From Roseibium denhamense (lineage in GTDB: Bacteria; Pseudomonadota; Alphaproteobacteria; Rhizobiales; Stappiaceae), in the NCBI RefSeq assembly GCF_009711415.1, contig NZ_SMLZ01000097.1, positions 1 through 64,000 of the forward strand: a DNA stretch of 64,000 nt, read 5' to 3'. The notes under the pieces are model-generated. The model did no database searches, was not told where the DNA came from, and saw only the letters and a program-made list of their open reading frames with translations. How positions within the stretch are numbered: position 1 is the stretch's first letter; each line of letters opens with the position of its first letter. The translations under genes and the position numbers were made by a program. Below, in pieces: positions 62,786-64,000 of this stretch.

Positions 62786-62903
62786 GGGTAAACTCCTGAT
62801 CGAAAATACAAAATACCGGCGGAAAAGCCATCAGAACACTGGCGATTAGCCTTTTAAATCCATTTAACATGTTGAAGGATGCAACAAAAGTCCGGATTGA
62901 AAA

Positions 62904-62931
62904 GCACGCCGCCACCCAGACCGCGGCGCGC
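62904..62931 (-). terminator. Rho-independent terminator after the CUT1 permease
   Basis: In the minus-strand transcript GCGCGCCGC, loop GGTCTGGGTG, GCGGCGTGC (one G-U pair), then UUUUC. It begins inside the permease stop codon. It separates the permease operon from kdgK. Confidence 0.72.
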
Positions 62932-63752
62932 TATTTGATCCCTGCCCTCATAAAACTCTGCACGAATTGACGCTGAAAAAGAAGGAACGCAATCAGCAAT
63001 GGCCCGGAGGTCATGAGCGTCGCCGCATTGATAACGGACCACTCGACACCGCTATCAATGGCGGAAAAAATACTGAGACCTACCGTGACCGGCCGGGTCT
63101 CAACCGAGTTTGTCACGATCAGCGGCCAGAGAAAGTTGTTCCAGTGGTGGCTGACCGAAACGAGCCCGTATGCAAGATAGGTCGGTTTGGCCAGTGGAAT
63201 GTAGACCTTCCAGAGCACGCCCAAGAAACTCGCCCCCTCAATCCGTGCAGCTTCATCCAACTCCTTTGGGATCGTCTTGAAGGTCTGGCGCAAAAGAAAG
63301 ATGCCAAACCCGGACGCGATGTAAGGCAGCGCGATGGCAGGAATTGTGTCGACCAGATTGAGCAAACGCATGGTCTGGTAGTTCTCGACCATCAGGATGT
63401 CGGGCATGACCAGCAGCTGCAAAAGCACGAGCACGAAAAGGATATTCCGCCCCGGAAATTCGAAGCGCGCAAATGCGTAGGCAGCCAGGGTGCACAGAAA
63501 AAACTGACCTGCGAGGATCATGGTCACTAGGATCACAGTGTTCAAAAAATACCGGGCAAAGGGCGCTGCATCCCAGGCCTTTGCGAAGTTCTCAAGTGTG
63601 ACCGGCGCGAAAAGCTCAAAGCGCGCCTCATAAGCAGCTGGGTGAAATGCCGTCCAAACCGCATAGGCCAGCGGCAGCACCCACAAAAGCGCCAAGGCCC
63701 AGGCGGCGCATGTGTTCAAGATGCGGTCAAACGAAAGGGATGAGGCGCTCAT
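62931..63752 (-). CDS. Carbohydrate ABC transporter permease (CUT1, UgpE-like)
   Basis: 273 residues, six membrane helices. EAA loop DEAARIEGASFLGVLWKVYI near 163-182. The WNNFLWPLIVTNSVETRPV stretch and start pattern fit UgpE/MalG types. The ATG overlaps the stop of the next upstream permease (ATGA). It is the last gene of an importer operon that enters from the right edge. Confidence 0.87.
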   Translation of the reverse strand: MSASSLSFDRILNTCAAWALALLWVLPLAYAVWTAFHPAAYEARFELFAPVTLENFAKAWDAAPFARYFLNTVILVTMILAGQFFLCTLAAYAFARFEFPGRNILFVLVLLQLLVMPDILMVENYQTMRLLNLVDTIPAIALPYIASGFGIFLLRQTFKTIPKELDEAARIEGASFLGVLWKVYIPLAKPTYLAYGLVSVSHHWNNFLWPLIVTNSVETRPVTVGLSIFSAIDSGVEWSVINAATLMTSGPLLIAFLLFQRQFVQSFMRAGIK

Positions 63753-64000
63753 TTGTAGTGCACCTTCCGGTCAAAAAAGAAGAATTGCCCGATCGCAAGC
63801 AAAGACAGGAGAACCAAGAGCGCAACGGTGAGCGTTGCCGCGTAGGCGGTTTCCCAAAACCGGAACGCCACTTCATAGATGTAAAACAGCAGGAGTGCAG
63901 ACGCGTTATCCGGTCCCCCATCGGTCAGAATAAAGATGTGGTCGACGAGGCGGAAGGAATTGATCACGGCATTTACGCCAACAAACAGTGTCGTTGGCAT
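63749..64000 (-). CDS. Carbohydrate ABC transporter permease (CUT1, UgpA-like), C-terminal part
   Basis: Cut by the window edge; only the last 83 or so codons are present and the ATG at the edge is internal. FRLVDHIFILTDGGPDNAS is the conserved TDGGP-N segment of UgpA/MalF-type permeases, followed by the last two membrane helices and the end FFFDRKVHYK. It couples by ATGA to the UgpE-like gene. Confidence 0.85.
   Translation of the reverse strand: MPTTLFVGVNAVINSFRLVDHIFILTDGGPDNASALLLFYIYEVAFRFWETAYAATLTVALLVLLSLLAIGQFFFFDRKVHYK

Noticed and set aside
1-64000. CRISPR arrays, insertion sequences, prophage, integrase, rRNA and tRNA genes
   Set aside because: Looked for regular spaced repeats, transposase or integrase proteins and tRNA-like cloverleafs by eye; none seen. 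A tRNA or small RNA scan could still find a missed short gene.

Overview
The window reads as chromosome of a marine-type alphaproteobacterium able to make bacteriochlorophyll. The evidence is bchE, bchJ and a C4-pathway 5-aminolevulinate synthase (hemA), with FnrL-type and PpsR-type sites in front of bchE. Three binding-protein ABC uptake systems and much sugar and amino-acid catabolism fit a roseobacter or Stappiaceae (Roseibium/Labrenzia-like) heterotroph with aerobic anoxygenic phototrophy. The genus is inference. I see no rRNA, tRNA, CRISPR, insertion sequence, integrase or phage gene.

Layout. 0.3-7 kb: a DFR-type reductase, a branched-chain-type ABC importer (livFGMH plus binding protein) and tryptophan 2,3-dioxygenase. 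7.2-13.9 kb: a transglutaminase/DUF2126 protein, a circularly permuted ATP-grasp/alpha-E protein and a second transglutaminase, all on the + strand. 13.9-17.2 kb: an unusual minus-strand run of glycerate kinase, Dabb protein, CofD-like protein and RbsD. 17.8-25.2 kb: a tightly overlapped minus-strand operon in which three different enzyme or membrane cores each carry their own Rieske [2Fe-2S] domain (FMN/[3Fe-4S] glutamate-synthase core, ThDP enzyme core, ferric-reductase-like membrane core). They are joined by four small or uncharacterised membrane proteins and, upstream, a cation/proton antiporter. This is the best candidate for an undescribed system. 25.2-30 kb: bchE-bchJ, a DUF1194 protein and hemA.

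30.3-40.1 kb: a TetR-controlled acid-catabolism locus (enoyl-CoA hydratase, acyl-CoA ligase, two MaoC proteins, a second Liv-type transporter, an alpha/beta hydrolase). The TetR gene and the transporter share one operator sequence. 40.1-52.5 kb: a galactoside locus (IclR regulator, complete CUT1 sugar importer, GH36 alpha-galactosidase, GH42 beta-galactosidase, SDR, lactonase, DgoK, DgoA) that builds most of a De Ley-Doudoroff galactose pathway but has no galactonate dehydratase here. 52.5-56.3 kb: a DsbA-like oxidoreductase, a KefB/KefF-type K+ efflux pair and an HxlR regulator. 56.4-59.2 kb: inositol genes iolG and iolB with an RpiR regulator. 59.3-64 kb: a chemoreceptor ending in a PilZ domain, a KDG kinase and the start of another CUT1 sugar importer that runs off the window.

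A recurring design is visible. All three complete binding-protein genes are followed by a perfect 8-9 bp stem-loop before the next transporter gene, which probably keeps binding protein in excess over membrane components.
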